From Chara braunii (taxonomy: Eukaryota > Streptophyta > Charophyceae > Charales > Characeae), in assembly GCA_003427395.1 (NCBI GenBank), contig BFEA01000357.1:967705-1015056 (forward strand): a DNA stretch of 47,352 nt, written 5' to 3'. The translations under genes were made by a program, and so were the position numbers. Shown here piece after piece: positions 30,440 through 41,277 of this stretch. Within the stretch, counting starts at the first letter, position 1; each line of letters begins with the position of its first letter. The notes under the pieces were generated by a model. It saw only the letters and a program-made list of their open reading frames with translations, was not told the origin of the DNA and searched no databases.

Positions 30440-31700
30440 TTGATTCCACAAGGATCCTCTTCCATTATCACTGATAACAAGTCAGTTCGTTGATCTCCGA
30501 CTTGTCAGCTCGACATAACTTTGCTTATACCTGTACCTCAACTTAATATCTTGGCCCTGAGATTTGAATGTTTCTTTGAAAGTTTTAACCGGGCTTTTTT
30601 TAATGGTTATTATAAATAACTTATGAGATTTTATTGAAAGTTAGACTATAACTGGGGCTTGAGTGTGTGAGGCATGATGTGAGTTATAATGGACACCTTT
30701 GCTCATGATAGAACTATAACGGACACCTTTGCTTATGATAGGACTTCTGTCAGGACTATGGTTGGTTAGTTCCTCCAATTAGACCTTGTCATTTCGCATT
30801 TTACTGTTGATTAGACCGCCAAGTAGGGGACTGGCAGTCTAATTAACGGAGTCCTGTTGAGCTATTTTATTTCCCATTTGGGGAACTTTTTTCTTATTTT
30901 AAAACAGGGCTTAATTTAATCTCAAGATATGTCCAAAAGGGGACATGTGCTCACCTAATGGGAAAGAGGGAGTCTATTCTAAAATTAATTATATACATCC
31001 TTACTAAATTCCTGCTCAACGGGGATTAATTCAAAGTGCGGACTCTCTTCTCCATACGCAAACCTTACAGATACTCCTGCTGAGTAGGGTCAGCATGAGC
31101 GTCTCCTCTGATGAAAAACGAGGGGATTGTGGGATTGCCCTTCAAGTTTAGTGAACAATTACTTTGAGCGCAAAACTGGCGAGTAGCGACTGAGTTTCAT
31201 GTCACTCGTGTTCCCGAGTCCAAGTTTGTTCAAAGCCTCTCTAACCCAGTCCGTCATATGAGTTCAGTCCCATCATCTCTGGTTACTGAGTTAGTCCCTG
31301 GTCCACTCATTCAAAGCTACTTGAATCAGTTCGTCATCCTACAGATCGCCAACAATTTTGAAACTTGGGACAACTGTCTACTCTAAGTGTGTGACCTCCT
31401 CAAAACAAAACAACAGTCTATAGTACTCACTACTTGAGACCTAGAGCGTTGGGGGGTCATGAGTGGTGATGAGGTACTAGTGATAAAGTGTCGATTGAAC
31501 AGAGACAAGAAGGAAGGATGAGAGGATGATGCATGCAGAGACATGGAGTTACATCGACAAACTCAGCAGGAACATGCTATCCGGATAACCAGGAAAGAAA
31601 AATACATCGAATACGTGTTTTATTTCTATGGTCACAACGGCAAGCTCCACAGAACCGGCTCGTTGCTAGAGTCCGTGGGGCAAGCTAGGGTAAATCTCAA
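30440..31700. other. Noncoding sequence after repeat copy 1
   Basis: No gene is seen. The sequence continues in the same style as the long repeat and may be part of it, since the partner copy is interrupted at 47086. It contains two near-identical ACTATAACGGACACCTTTGC words (about 30680-30740). Confidence 0.45.
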
Positions 31701-31710
31701 GTGAACGCAG

Positions 31711-31723
31711 TGGTGCCCGAAAC
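31711..31723 (+). promoter_or_regulatory. Candidate primer-binding site
   Basis: TGGTGCCCGAAAC, preceded by GAACGCAG so that an LTR ending in CA would leave a 1-bp spacer. It resembles retroelement primer sites of the TGGCGCCC type, but I did not match it to a specific tRNA. If real, it would end a very long LTR beginning near 23617. Confidence 0.35.
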
Positions 31724-32110
31724 TCTCTCCTCTGAAACTTCAACAGCATCTGAATCAGCAAGCACCTCAAGCAATTTGCAGTCCTTTTTGCAGTTTGATT
31801 CCATGTGATTAATGTTTGGTGACTCGATACTTCGGTGTTTGATCAGCATTTAGCCAACGCAAACTTTTAATCAACTTTCGATCAAACATTCAAACGACAT
31901 TCGATCGGCAACCAATCAACTCTCTCGAGCTAAATTTTCAGTCAGAATCATTCAGTACTCAGTTACCCTTCTCTTTCTGCTCAGAAACCAAGGATCATCC
32001 AGACAGTATTTCCACCCAAGAGACACGGGACCAGTTCTAACATCCGGCATTAGCACATGAGTGCAGTTTAGTTATCTCCTGTCCATGAATCTGTCCTGGC
32101 CAGCCTTAAT

Positions 32111-32637
32111 ATGATACCCCACAAGGATGCTGTTCCGTATCAATACGTCAATGCCTTTGGCTTCAGTCAAGGGGGTCTAGCCGTTTTTGTTGTGCTCCCC
32201 AGTTTCGCAGGCGGCACTATTCATGACCTGAGACTCTATGTAAAGAAAGGTAAGGAAACCCATAAGCACTTAGACTCAGTTTGGGTCACAACAGTCAGGT
32301 ACCTTGAAGAGAAATGAGCTCGATGAGAACAGAACAAAGTTGATCCGTAGCTTCGGACCAAAGCTCTACACGGACTACCCCAAGCCTTCAGTCCCCTTCC
32401 TTCTTACTGATGTTTCCTACTGGGGTGAACTGGTGGATCTGCCAAAGAGGTACATCTCCCCTGCGACGATTGATTACGAGGCGGTGACTGAACCCTCAGA
32501 GTTCTAGCGTCTAAGACAAGGAATCTTCTTTCAACCATACCTTCCTACACTATGGGAGGAGTTTTGTGTTATGGTTGACTTTCGTATCATGAGACTTGGG
32601 TTGAAGTGTTCGGAGCTCGCAGGCTTCAGGTGACTCT
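32111..32637 (+). pseudogene. Broken ORF of unknown function
   Basis: The ATG at 32111 opens MIPHKDAVPYQYVNAFGFSQ, followed by LAVFVVLPSFAGGTIHDLRL and LYVKKGKETHKHLDSVWVTT. A one-base shift near 32310 moves to a second frame with IRSFGPKLYTDYPKPSVPFL and WGELVDLPKRYISPATIDYE. After TAG at 32505 the frame stays open to a TGA at about 32635 (FFQPYLPTLWEEFCVMVDFR). Composition is protein-like with many aromatic residues and balanced charge, unlike the surrounding DNA. I do not recognise the family. It lies between the candidate primer site and gag, so it may be an extra ORF of the element or a captured host fragment. Confidence 0.5.
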
Positions 32638-32639
32638 AC

Positions 32640-35600
32640 ATCCAAAGACCACTACCTCAGAGAGTATAGAGACTTGGACCGAAGCACAAGAGACATACAA
32701 CAAACTGAGAGATTGAGTGTGAGGTCCAGAGGGGTGAGTGAGGACTCATGATTAGTGCTGGTCATGCTCTCTTCATGTGTACTCTCTCAGATTATTATGA
32801 GTTCTCATTCTTCCCTCATTTATCCTTGTCATTGTTCGAGTCAGTCAGTCCTGCATTGTTTGTATTGACCTTGCTTGATGATTATGATTTATTATGGTTT
32901 TGTCACAGTTCTCAAAATTAGTAAATTGGCAAAATTGATGCATGAATGACACACCATAATTTTATGATTATTAATTGCATGATCTTTGTTGTTCCAAATC
33001 AAAATAAAAGATTCCTAAGACCGGAGACCGACGAAGACCGTAAATGACGGGTCTCGCTCGAAGCCGGACGCACACAACAGGAAGGGATTTGCTTTAGTTA
33101 AATTATTTTATTTATTGTGAGCGTCATCCGAATCCTGTGTGACAACATGTTGGCTTTCTAATCGCCCAAAGTGGCCCGACTAGAAAAAGTGCGACACCGC
33201 TCGTACCCCCTATGCTATAACGTACGAGAAACGCCCTCAGCTGGTTCACCTCTGCGATTGCAACTGACTAGCTTTCGTATTGTGGACTGGTAGTTCGACA
33301 GGGATACGCCCACCGAAGGGAGGTGACAACTCTCGCAGTTGGAGGTAAGTTGTACCTCGGGTTAGTCCTATCTTGTCGTAGGGGCTCGCAAAAGGTATGG
33401 CTGGCGCACTCGGCTAGAGCGGCTTGCGGAAGCTCCATGTGTATCGGGATGAGTAAGACCAACTCCTGCGTGACGCGGCCGGGAGGGTCCCGCACAACGC
33501 GGGACCGATGTGCTCGACATGTGGCGTTATTGTTGAGGATGACGGTCGCCTACCGTTGTTCCTGGTGGAACGACACCCAGGTTTGGTAGTGTGAAAACTA
33601 GGCGAAATGATAACTTTTCTTTAGACCTATATGGCTGATTGCTTGATGCCTTGACTATCGTTGGGAGTATGTTAAGATTGTGAGGTACTTAGAGATTGAG
33701 CCCAGATTAAAAACAGACTGATGATCCGGGTAAAAATGACAACTTTTATTTGATCTGAGTGATATGATGAAACGAGAATGGTTGATTTGTGATGATATCT
33801 TATTAAGCAAGAAGGAGGGAGGATAGGTGTGTAATGGACTCGCCCGTATGCCGTGATAACTATAGGATGAATTTTAGTACCATGTAAGAATTGAGCAATG
33901 TTATGCTTACCGAATGTTATTGGGATAGATTGGTACCCATATTGGAGTTGTTTTGCGTACCTAAATAGTTGAATAAGAACTTTGGGTACACGACATAGCC
34001 ACTAAAGTAACTTGAGTTGTCATGAAAGAGTCATACTATGCTCGTGTAAAAGGGGTAGCCGTATCAAAGGCCAGAGTTTAACCCTTTAGCATTTGACATG
34101 CCCTCCTATATGTGAGTCTAGCCTTCATGGTGTTATACTCGTGTTTTGGGAGTGATAAGCGTTCTGACTATGCACTCACGTACTCTGACTAGTATGTTGG
34201 TAGTTGGAATTGAAACACTTTCTGACCTTGATAATTTACGGGTTTGGGCGATGCTTTGCATATCTCATGCAACTTAGGTTGTGTGAGAAGTTGCATGAGG
34301 CGGCATCAACATTGCGGGGTTCGTCTATTGTTGCAGTAAGCTTCGTCAATAACTTTTAAAGTGTAGAGGCTAGTTGGCTCATTACGTAATTGTTGTGCTA
34401 AGCCTGCCTTGGGAGGTAGTTAAGTTAAACTGGGGCGTCTTCCCCTAATCAATAGAGCCTCGCTTTAGAGGAGGCTTCTGGTACGTGAGCGACATGGATG
34501 AGGGGGTGACTGATAAGTGCGAAGTGAGGGGTTATATTGCAAAAGTATTTTCTTGAGCTCAGACTGAGTTGTGGTACGATAGGTATTGCGACCAGTACTA
34601 TGCCTCGACTCTTTGGTGATGTCACTTGGTGATAAGTTGAGTCAACTGAGGATTGTCTAGCTAACTACCGATAAAGCTTGAGAAGTGGTGGTTACTGAGG
34701 TAGCGGAGTGGCTAATCCGAATAGAGGCCTATGTTTAAAGTATATATATATATATATATGTTTGTTTTTATGACGGTTTTATTTGGTTGTCTCCATATGT
34801 ATGTTTTTATTGTATTTTGTTTGACGTTTGATTGATGGCGTACATATCGATCGCCTTTCAAAAGTATATAGACTCTGTATGAAACCCACATCTGGCATGT
34901 GATCAGATGTGAATGAGGTGACTCATTTCTGTGAAAGATGGTTCTTCTTGAGGGAAATTAGTCAGCGTGTACAATTTGTCTTCAGTGGAAGTGCATTCTT
35001 GAATTTTTAACCCCTCGCTGAGGCTTAAGAAAACAGTTATCAATCTCGAGGATGATAGTGAGACTCACGCCGAAATTATGTTTATGGTCCATTAGTGGGG
35101 TGTTGTTACCCTTCCTATGATCAGGAGAGTAACTGCATTATCTGTTGACAGAGGAGGAAGGGGTTTGTTACCTTGCCAAAACTATGATGGCCAAGTGGAA
35201 CAACTACTACTTAGTGAGAGCGGTTCTGGAGTAGCGACCTAAGCTCGTCTCACGTTAAGTAGAACCACCATATTTATAAGGGCGCGGATTCGTTGTTCGT
35301 GGCCTTAATAAGTATGAATGGGGTTGTCCATCTGACCATGATAGGTTCGGTGAGATGCAAGCGGTGAAATCAGAGAGGGTTGCGGTGAGGTTTGATCCTT
35401 AGAGCGGGGCTTAGGAGTCAAGATGTTATCTCATGAGGATGACACCGCCCCTCTGTATTATATGCTTATCTTAAGAGTTGAAAGGGTAACAATGTTATCT
35501 TGTTATTTACTCATTGTTAGTCTTATTTTTGCTTTATGGAATTTGGGATACATTATTAAGAGTTATCTTGTTGTTTAACTTACAATTGAGTTAATTTCAT

Positions 35601-36034
35601 GCTGGTTATTTTTAAAGCATACGTGCTCTTCAGCTACAACCCTTGTAAATAATTTGTGTTTATTATGTCATGAATTATTGTTATGAGTGTATCCTATTTT
35701 ATTGTGGGTTGTATTGCATCTTGGACTCATGTTTGGAGTATCCATCTATATGACATATGTATATTATATTTTTCCTTGATAGTAAAAGTGATATTTGATA
35801 AATGTCTAAATTATGATTTGAGGGCTTTATCAGTGAATATATGCGTCTTATTTTAGGTGGATGTTCATTTTAAAAGCTCTCTTCGGTATCATCGTTGTTC
35901 TGAATAGGTTCTTATGCGTACTCATGTGATGCGAACGTGGATAATTTTAGTGGGATATTTTTTATATTAGACTTAGTTGCATAACTTCTTTCGACTCTTG
36001 ACCCTGAGACCGCTAGTTGTTTGTTCAACAAGTG
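32640..36034. other. Long stretch without a recognisable gene
   Basis: No conserved protein or RNA is seen. There is a GC-rich block at 33170-33600 with local inverted words, and a (TA)n tract at about 34739-34759. Taken with the gag that follows, this may be leader sequence of a large element. Confidence 0.5.
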
Positions 36035-37114
36035 ATGAGGTCAAGGGAGCTCAAGATGGAAGACTCTCGACGGAAGATTGAGGTCGAGGAACTCGCTTAT
36101 CTGTTGGGTCTGCGAGATTGGGAGCGAGACAACCTACCTAAGGTTGAGATCGACTTCTTCAAGGGTTATTATGTTTATGACTTCCTTGATAAGTTTGAAC
36201 AGATAGCGTCCCGCTGCAAGTGGAATGAGGAGCAGATGCTAAAGGAGATTATAATGTATATCCATATAGGCTTGAAGGAGGATGTCAGTGCGTTAATTAG
36301 AAGAGCAGGGTCATCATGGAGGAAGTTTCATAATGACATGTGAGATACATACTAGCTAGGTGAGGAAAAGCTGACCAAAGACGATCTTGAGAAGATAGAT
36401 CGATATAATTATGTGTCACTAGGGCATTTCTTGGCAGAGTATGAGTGCGTTTCCCGCAAGGTCTGGACGTTGTCTGAATATGACAAGTGCTTTGTCTTCC
36501 TTATGAACTTTACGGATGCAGAGAAGCGAGATTTGATTCATGGGACAAAAGGAAGATTTATATGGGACAAAATACGAGAAAATTTTGTAGAAGGCAATTT
36601 TGATCAGAACCTTTGTCATACTCTGCGAAAAGCAAGAAAAAGAAAGGAGGCGCAGGATTATGAGAAGAATGAGCATGAAAAAATGCCAAATGACCTTGCA
36701 GTAAGGCCCTCCGACGGTATGAAAGGTGGATTTCAGAAGGACGCTAAGGTCGTCAAGCGAAATCATAGATGGAGCAAAGAGAAGAAAAATGAGTCATATG
36801 TTGAGAGAAAAGAGGTGCAGGCTAGAGTGAGGAATGTTGCAACTCATACCAATGAGAGGACGATTGACACCCTAAGCGAGAAGGGAACAGAGGAGCGAAG
36901 AGTTCATGAAGAAGTTGGTTTAGCCCTACCGACCATTGCATCTGATCCTAAAAAGGAGTGTGATGACAAGACTGCATCGTCAACTGTGAGTCGGACTGGG
37001 GGAAGGAATAGCAAAGGGCGAGAACTGTGGGCAAAGATAATATGTGCTTGTTGTGGAAAGACATATTATACTCCTCGCAGATGTAAGATGGCAAAAAAAG
37101 GAGTTGAAAAATGA
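36035..37114 (+). pseudogene. gag: Gag-like protein, broken, no pol
   Basis: The ATG at 36035 opens MRSRELKMEDSRRKIEVEEL. The capsid-like region has VYDFLDKFEQIASRCKWNEE and FVFLMNFTDAEKRDLIHG, matching the layout of the - strand gag at 17498. A basic tail leads to a zinc knuckle at 37043-37084, CACCGKTYYTPRRC, again with Tyr where the last-but-one ligand His belongs. TGA at 36341 and TAG at 36353 lie in the capsid; both are single transitions from Arg and Gln codons and the frame is otherwise kept. Reading ends at TGA 37112. No protease, reverse transcriptase or integrase follows in 4.4 kb, so this is a gag-only, non-autonomous element or a deletion product. Confidence 0.78.
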
Positions 37115-37832
37115 GACCATTTGCTTTAGATAAGGGTTGGTTTCTCCTAATAGCAATCATCACTTTACATGTCTCATCCATAGCAAGAGAAAGGTACAGT
37201 AATGTCAATAGTCTCGAACGACTTAGAAATAGTCACTTGAAATGTTATGATGGTGCGACAGACTCAGTTGTCAGACTAATTGGCGATTATCATCTTATTT
37301 TGCTTTTACGTTGAATCTATGAGTTTTATGAGGCAAAGGTTTTATCTTGTATATATTTCTTATTTCGAATGTGCGTCATTATACTTTGTTTTTAGGATTG
37401 TGTGTACGTTCTGAATTTGACTATCTGCTCTCCAAGGCAACTTTAGTTTTTTTTTACGCAAGTGTAGATCATTTGCATCACTCGTCTCAGTGAGAGCGTT
37501 TGAGATCATTTTGTGTATATTAATCTATTATGACTTATAGGGTATGCTATACAAGGTCATTTGTTTATGACTGGGACCTAGATTTGTGATGATTTGAGAC
37601 TTGTGAGGATGTGAGACTCGAAATAATTCGAATCTCGTTTGAGAACCATCTTAGTATGGGTTTTGATTTCCTCGAGTTGCAGAATTGTACGCGTTCTGGT
37701 TGTCATTGCCATTCTCACCATTGTGGCCTTGTGGGTCTTTCTGTGTTTTATTTTCATTGACATATGAGAAAGAAAAAGTTAACAGTGTGAAATAGAAGGG
37801 TGACCAAAACTTTCAAAAAGTGAATAAAGTAC
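37115..37832. other. Sequence after gag without a gene
   Basis: A short open frame overlaps the gag stop (ATG at 37111, MRPFALDKGWFLLIAIITLH) and has a hydrophobic start, but nothing else supports it. No pol motif is present. Confidence 0.45.
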
Positions 37833-37840
37833 GTCTGAAC

Positions 37841-38173
37841 CTACGTTGCGATTCGTACTTACTCCCGTACGAGTACAAGTTGTACTCATTTCTTGTACGC
37901 TACTCGTACTCAAGGCCCGTACGACTTTTTTTTTTTTTTTTTTACTGTTTTTTTTTTCTCCAATTCTAATAAGAATCTGCAGATTGTGCTCAGGCAAATG
38001 TTGCTTGTCTTGAGATTTTACATCACATATATTTTTTTCGGATTTTTTGGATGACTTTTTTTTTTTTTTTTTTTTTTTTCGTACGGGTCCTAGGGGGCGT
38101 ACAGGTTCCCGTACAGATATTATCTGTACGTTTCGTACGGAAAGGCCCCGTACGTGTACGTTCGGTAACGTAG
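37841..38173. mobile_element. TIR element D, hAT-like, 333 bp
   Basis: An exact 8-bp duplication GTCTGAAC (37833-37840, 38174-38181) flanks inverted ends CTACGTTGCG and CGGTAACGTAG. GTACGAGTAC-type words fill both subterminal regions, two poly-T tracts lie inside, and one copy of the ~90-bp core shared with elements A, B and C is at about 37968-38060. There is no coding region. Confidence 0.9.
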
Positions 38174-38181
38174 GTCTGAAC

Positions 38182-39748
38182 TAAAGAAGGTTTGATGAAG
38201 TGAAGGAAGCATGATTATCAGTGAAAGATTTCTAGGAGACACGAAGAGTCTAGAAAATTATATTAAGAAAGAGGTTATGCCGAATGACGGCCTAAGTGGT
38301 TAATGGTTTCACTTGGACTCGTCTCCACGTGAAAGTTGGTTTTTTAGGCCATATGGATAATCCAACCTCATGTGGGAAGATGGCTGAGAGATTTTATGGT
38401 TGATTCTCTTTCAAATGGGAAGGGGTCTTAATAAATTTTATGGAATGTTCATCCTCGAGAGAGAGGGTGGCTTAAAAATATTTTATGGAGTAAAAGTTTG
38501 ATCCTCGGTCAAATCGGCAACTCCACTTTGTTTGCTTTCAGCTACCGGTGAGGGTGGCATCTACGGCAGGGAAAGCTTGTTAAGTTCAGGAGCCCTCACT
38601 TGGCCAGTGGTTGTAAGTAGCAGGTAGTTTTGTGTGTGGCAGAGAGCGCTTGCTTAGTCACGTAATAGCTGGTAAAGACAACACCGTGATCAATGATAGG
38701 AAAACTTGTTGGTTCTAACTTCTAAGTCCTTCACTTAACTTATTTTAGACTGCAAACGGTCTAGTTTGCGGCGGTGATTTCCATGATTGAGACTCCTTGA
38801 GAGGGTTAAGTTTTGACTAATAGCCGGTGAGAGCGTAATTTATGGAAGGAGAACTCATTTGACTCAGGGACCCTTCAATCGACTTTAGTTTTGGATGAAA
38901 GTGGCGTTGTCAACCAGTGTGGAATTTTAAGAAGTAAAAACGTGAGTTTTTTTAATCTGGGAGAAAGATTATGAGAGTTTGCTCACAAAGATGATAAAGT
39001 GTGTAACGAAAGTGAAGGATCCCACTTATAATAGCAGGATTTATGAGTAAAGGAGGTGGATTTCTTTTATTTTTAAGGCTTAGTGAATACCCCTTCCCAT
39101 CCATTTTTTTATAAACAACTTAAATAAATGACTTCTACGTAAAAATGATGGTTGTGAGGATGAGCTCAACGGGGCCCAACCCAAAAAGATACATTCATGG
39201 CATGCGTAACAAGCTTAATTGGACTACCTCTAGTTAAATGTGATAATCCCCCACGATGGGGTGATCTGTTGAGGAAGAGCTTGAAGGGGGTGTACGAATG
39301 AGTTGAGTCTGAATGATCGTCGTGTGAAAAGAAAAGGTTGAATAAGGATTAAGACTTTGAATCCTAAAGCACTACAAAGTTTGAGTTTGGTGGTGAAAAT
39401 GTGATCTTTGTGCCCGACACAATAAAAAATTGTTAAAAAAAAACGGGGATTGTATAGTCCTAAGTTTAACAATTGGATGATTTTCTGTCTGTGACCGTAG
39501 TTCGTTGGAAGTGGCTTTATCCACTTGGTTGAATTAGAGGTTGAAACGTGTCAGTGCCTAGCCGATTATTTAGCTATTGTATATTTTTATTATAGTTAGG
39601 AATTGACTTAGAAATTTTGACCACGAATATTTATCTAGTTGCTTTGAGGAATTAAGGTTTAGGCTTGCCATAACTTGATGAACATTCTAGTTAAGTTAGT
39701 TATGTAAGAAAGTTATTGTATACTTGTCCTTAAAGTTAGGCTTAAATG
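38182..39748. other. Sequence without a recognisable gene
   Basis: Moderately AT-rich, with short open frames lacking any domain. It lies between two TIR insertions and may be 3' sequence of the gag-bearing element. Confidence 0.45.
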
Positions 39749-39852
39749 GTATTCGTCTGCGTAGCACGGTAAACGTGTTAGCGCCCCTTCACGTTCGAGC
39801 GAACGTGTTCGCGCGTTCTCGCGAACAGCTCGCGAACATGTTCGGGCAAACG

Positions 39853-39886
<34 letters not shown>

Positions 39887-39888
39887 TA

Positions 39889-40539
39889 CAGGGTTACCAG
39901 CCCGTACGTACGGAGGTCCCCGGGCCGACCTCCGTACGTACAGTCGTTCGGCCCCCGCCAAAAATTATTTCGGGGCCTAAAAATAATTTTTGTTTTCTGA
40001 ATTTTTTTTTTTTAGTTCTCTATGACGTGAGGTACATGCCTGTAAATTTACAAGTCCTTTGGCTAAGCCAAATAAGAATTAAAAATCGCCAAAGATGGCG
40101 GTGTCAAAACGTGCTCGCCCACATATTTTTTCACTTTTTACTTTTGGTTTCACTTTAGTTCGGGGTCTAAACAATTTTCAGGGCATTTAGCTATGCCAAA
40201 AAAAAATGAAAACTCGCGAAAGATGGCGGTGTTGAAAACATGCTCGCGCACTCACTAAATTTAATTCTGTTTTTAATTTTATTTATTTTTATTATTAATA
40301 TTTATTTTCCGTATTTTGTTTTTATTTCAAATTTGGTAAGGAATTCGGATGTAATGCTCAGGCAAATCTTGTTTAATTTATTTTTCTCCATAATATGTTT
40401 TTTTTTCAGATTTTTTTGATGACTGTTTTTTTTTTGTTTTTTTTTATTTGGGTCCGCGTTCGGCCCGAACGGCCGAACGCATCCCCAAAAGGTCCCATAC
40501 GTTCAGGCGTTCGGCCCGTCCTGAACGCCGGTTACTCTG
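39889..40539. mobile_element. TIR element C, nested in B, 651 bp
   Basis: Ends CAGGGTTACCAGC and GCCGGTTACTCTG are inverted repeats with 2 to 3 mismatches; CAGGG/CAGAG fits the hAT terminal consensus. The flanks TATAGATA and TATATATA could be an 8-bp duplication, but lie in a TA repeat so cannot be proved. GTACGTACGG words lie at the left end and the shared core at about 40333-40425. Confidence 0.75.
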
Positions 40540-40628
40540 TATATATATATATATCGTCACAAACAGAACTGCCCGGTAAACCGTAGGCAGAGAGAGAGAG
40601 AAGAGGACAACAAACGAGGGGCTGTGAC

Positions 40629-40684
40629 AAACTGTTTCGTCGGAGTTTCACCGACTCATCAGGAGGCTGAACCCTCAACAGTCT
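40629..40684 (-). ncRNA. Hammerhead ribozyme, type III, GUU cleavage triplet
   Basis: On the - strand: stem III AGACUGU (40684-40678), U at 40677, stem I GAGG/CCUC with loop GUUCAG, CUGAUGA (40662-40656), stem II GUCGG/CCGAC with loop UGAAACU, GAA, then ACAGUUU (40635-40629). Stem III has seven pairs including one G-U. The triplet is GUU, allowed but usually slower than GUC. Confidence 0.9.
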
Positions 40685-41046
40685 GCAGAATCCCCTCACT
40701 GATTACACTGTAAATGATAATCTACTTTAACCAAAATCAAAGTAGACTATCACTCACCCACACCAGATGGAAAACTCTACAGACTGTCGGTTCACACCCC
40801 ATCACAAAACATCCACGAAACAAAGAAAGGGGTGTCACAGCCAAAAAATACACTCCAGACACGCCGCTAGCACTAGAGGCACAACATGGCCGCCTAGTAA
40901 CGGCCCCGACCACTGCCGCTCGACCTGACCGGAAAAAAAACGTAGAAGGAAGCTAGAGAAGTCGTAGCATATATCGTCATAAACAGAACTGCCCAGTAAA
41001 CCGTAGGCAGAGAGAGAGAAGAGGACAACAAACGAGGGGCTGTGAC

Positions 41047-41102
41047 AAACTGTTTCGTCGGAGTTTCACCGACTCATCAGGAGGCTGAACCCTCAACATT
41101 CT
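41047..41102 (-). ncRNA. Hammerhead ribozyme, type III, one stem III mismatch
   Basis: Same core, stems I and II and loops as the copy at 40629. Stem III reads AGAAUGU against ACAGUUU, giving an A-G mismatch in the fourth pair, and the triplet is GUU. It is probably weakened but may still cleave in a dimeric transcript. Confidence 0.87.
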
Positions 41103-41165
41103 GCAGAATCCCCTCACTGATTACACTGTAAATGATAATCTACTTTATATATATATATATATATA

Positions 41166-41206
41166 CAGCCTCCTGATGAGTCGGTGAAACTCCGACGAAA
41201 CAGTTT
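41166..41206 (+). ncRNA. Truncated hammerhead, not cleavable alone
   Basis: Has the CCUC half of stem I, CUGAUGA (41173-41179), stem II with loop UGAAACU, GAA (41197-41199) and ACAGUUU, but TA repeat replaces the cleavage site, the other stem I strand and half of stem III. Confidence 0.88.
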
Positions 41207-41277
41207 GTCACAGCCCCTCGTTTGTTGTCCTCTTTTCTCTCTCTACCTACGGTTTACCGGACAGTTCTGTTTGTGAC
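41166..41277 (+). repeat. Inverted partial copy of the retrozyme repeat
   Basis: Matches the reverse complement of 40976-41087 over 112 bp, with a 78-bp spacer that includes a TA repeat. The pair could form a long hairpin. Confidence 0.9.

Larger units (their letters stand above)
40555..41147 (-). mobile_element. Retrozyme-like unit with hammerhead ribozymes
   Basis: Two direct repeats (40555-40729, 175 bp, and 40975-41147, 173 bp) flank a 245-bp interior. Each repeat contains a hammerhead on the - strand. The offset is 420 bp. Self-cleavage of a - strand transcript at both sites would release 41094-40677, a 418-nt RNA. This is the layout of retrozymes, small non-autonomous elements copied through circular RNAs. 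At the left repeat edge, GATAATCTACTTT (40716-40728) pairs with AAAGTAGACTATC (40739-40751) at 12 of 13 positions. No coding region is seen, and no clear initiator-Met primer site. Confidence 0.85.

Noticed and set aside
31100-31130. CUGAUGA near 31109 as a further hammerhead
   Set aside because: No stem II or GAAA follows; only the core heptamer matches.
31140-33600. tRNA gene
   Set aside because: No cloverleaf or A/B box pair found by reading here or elsewhere.
37111-37314. Small secreted or membrane protein overlapping the gag stop
   Set aside because: Hydrophobic start only; no second line of evidence, and the region is decayed.
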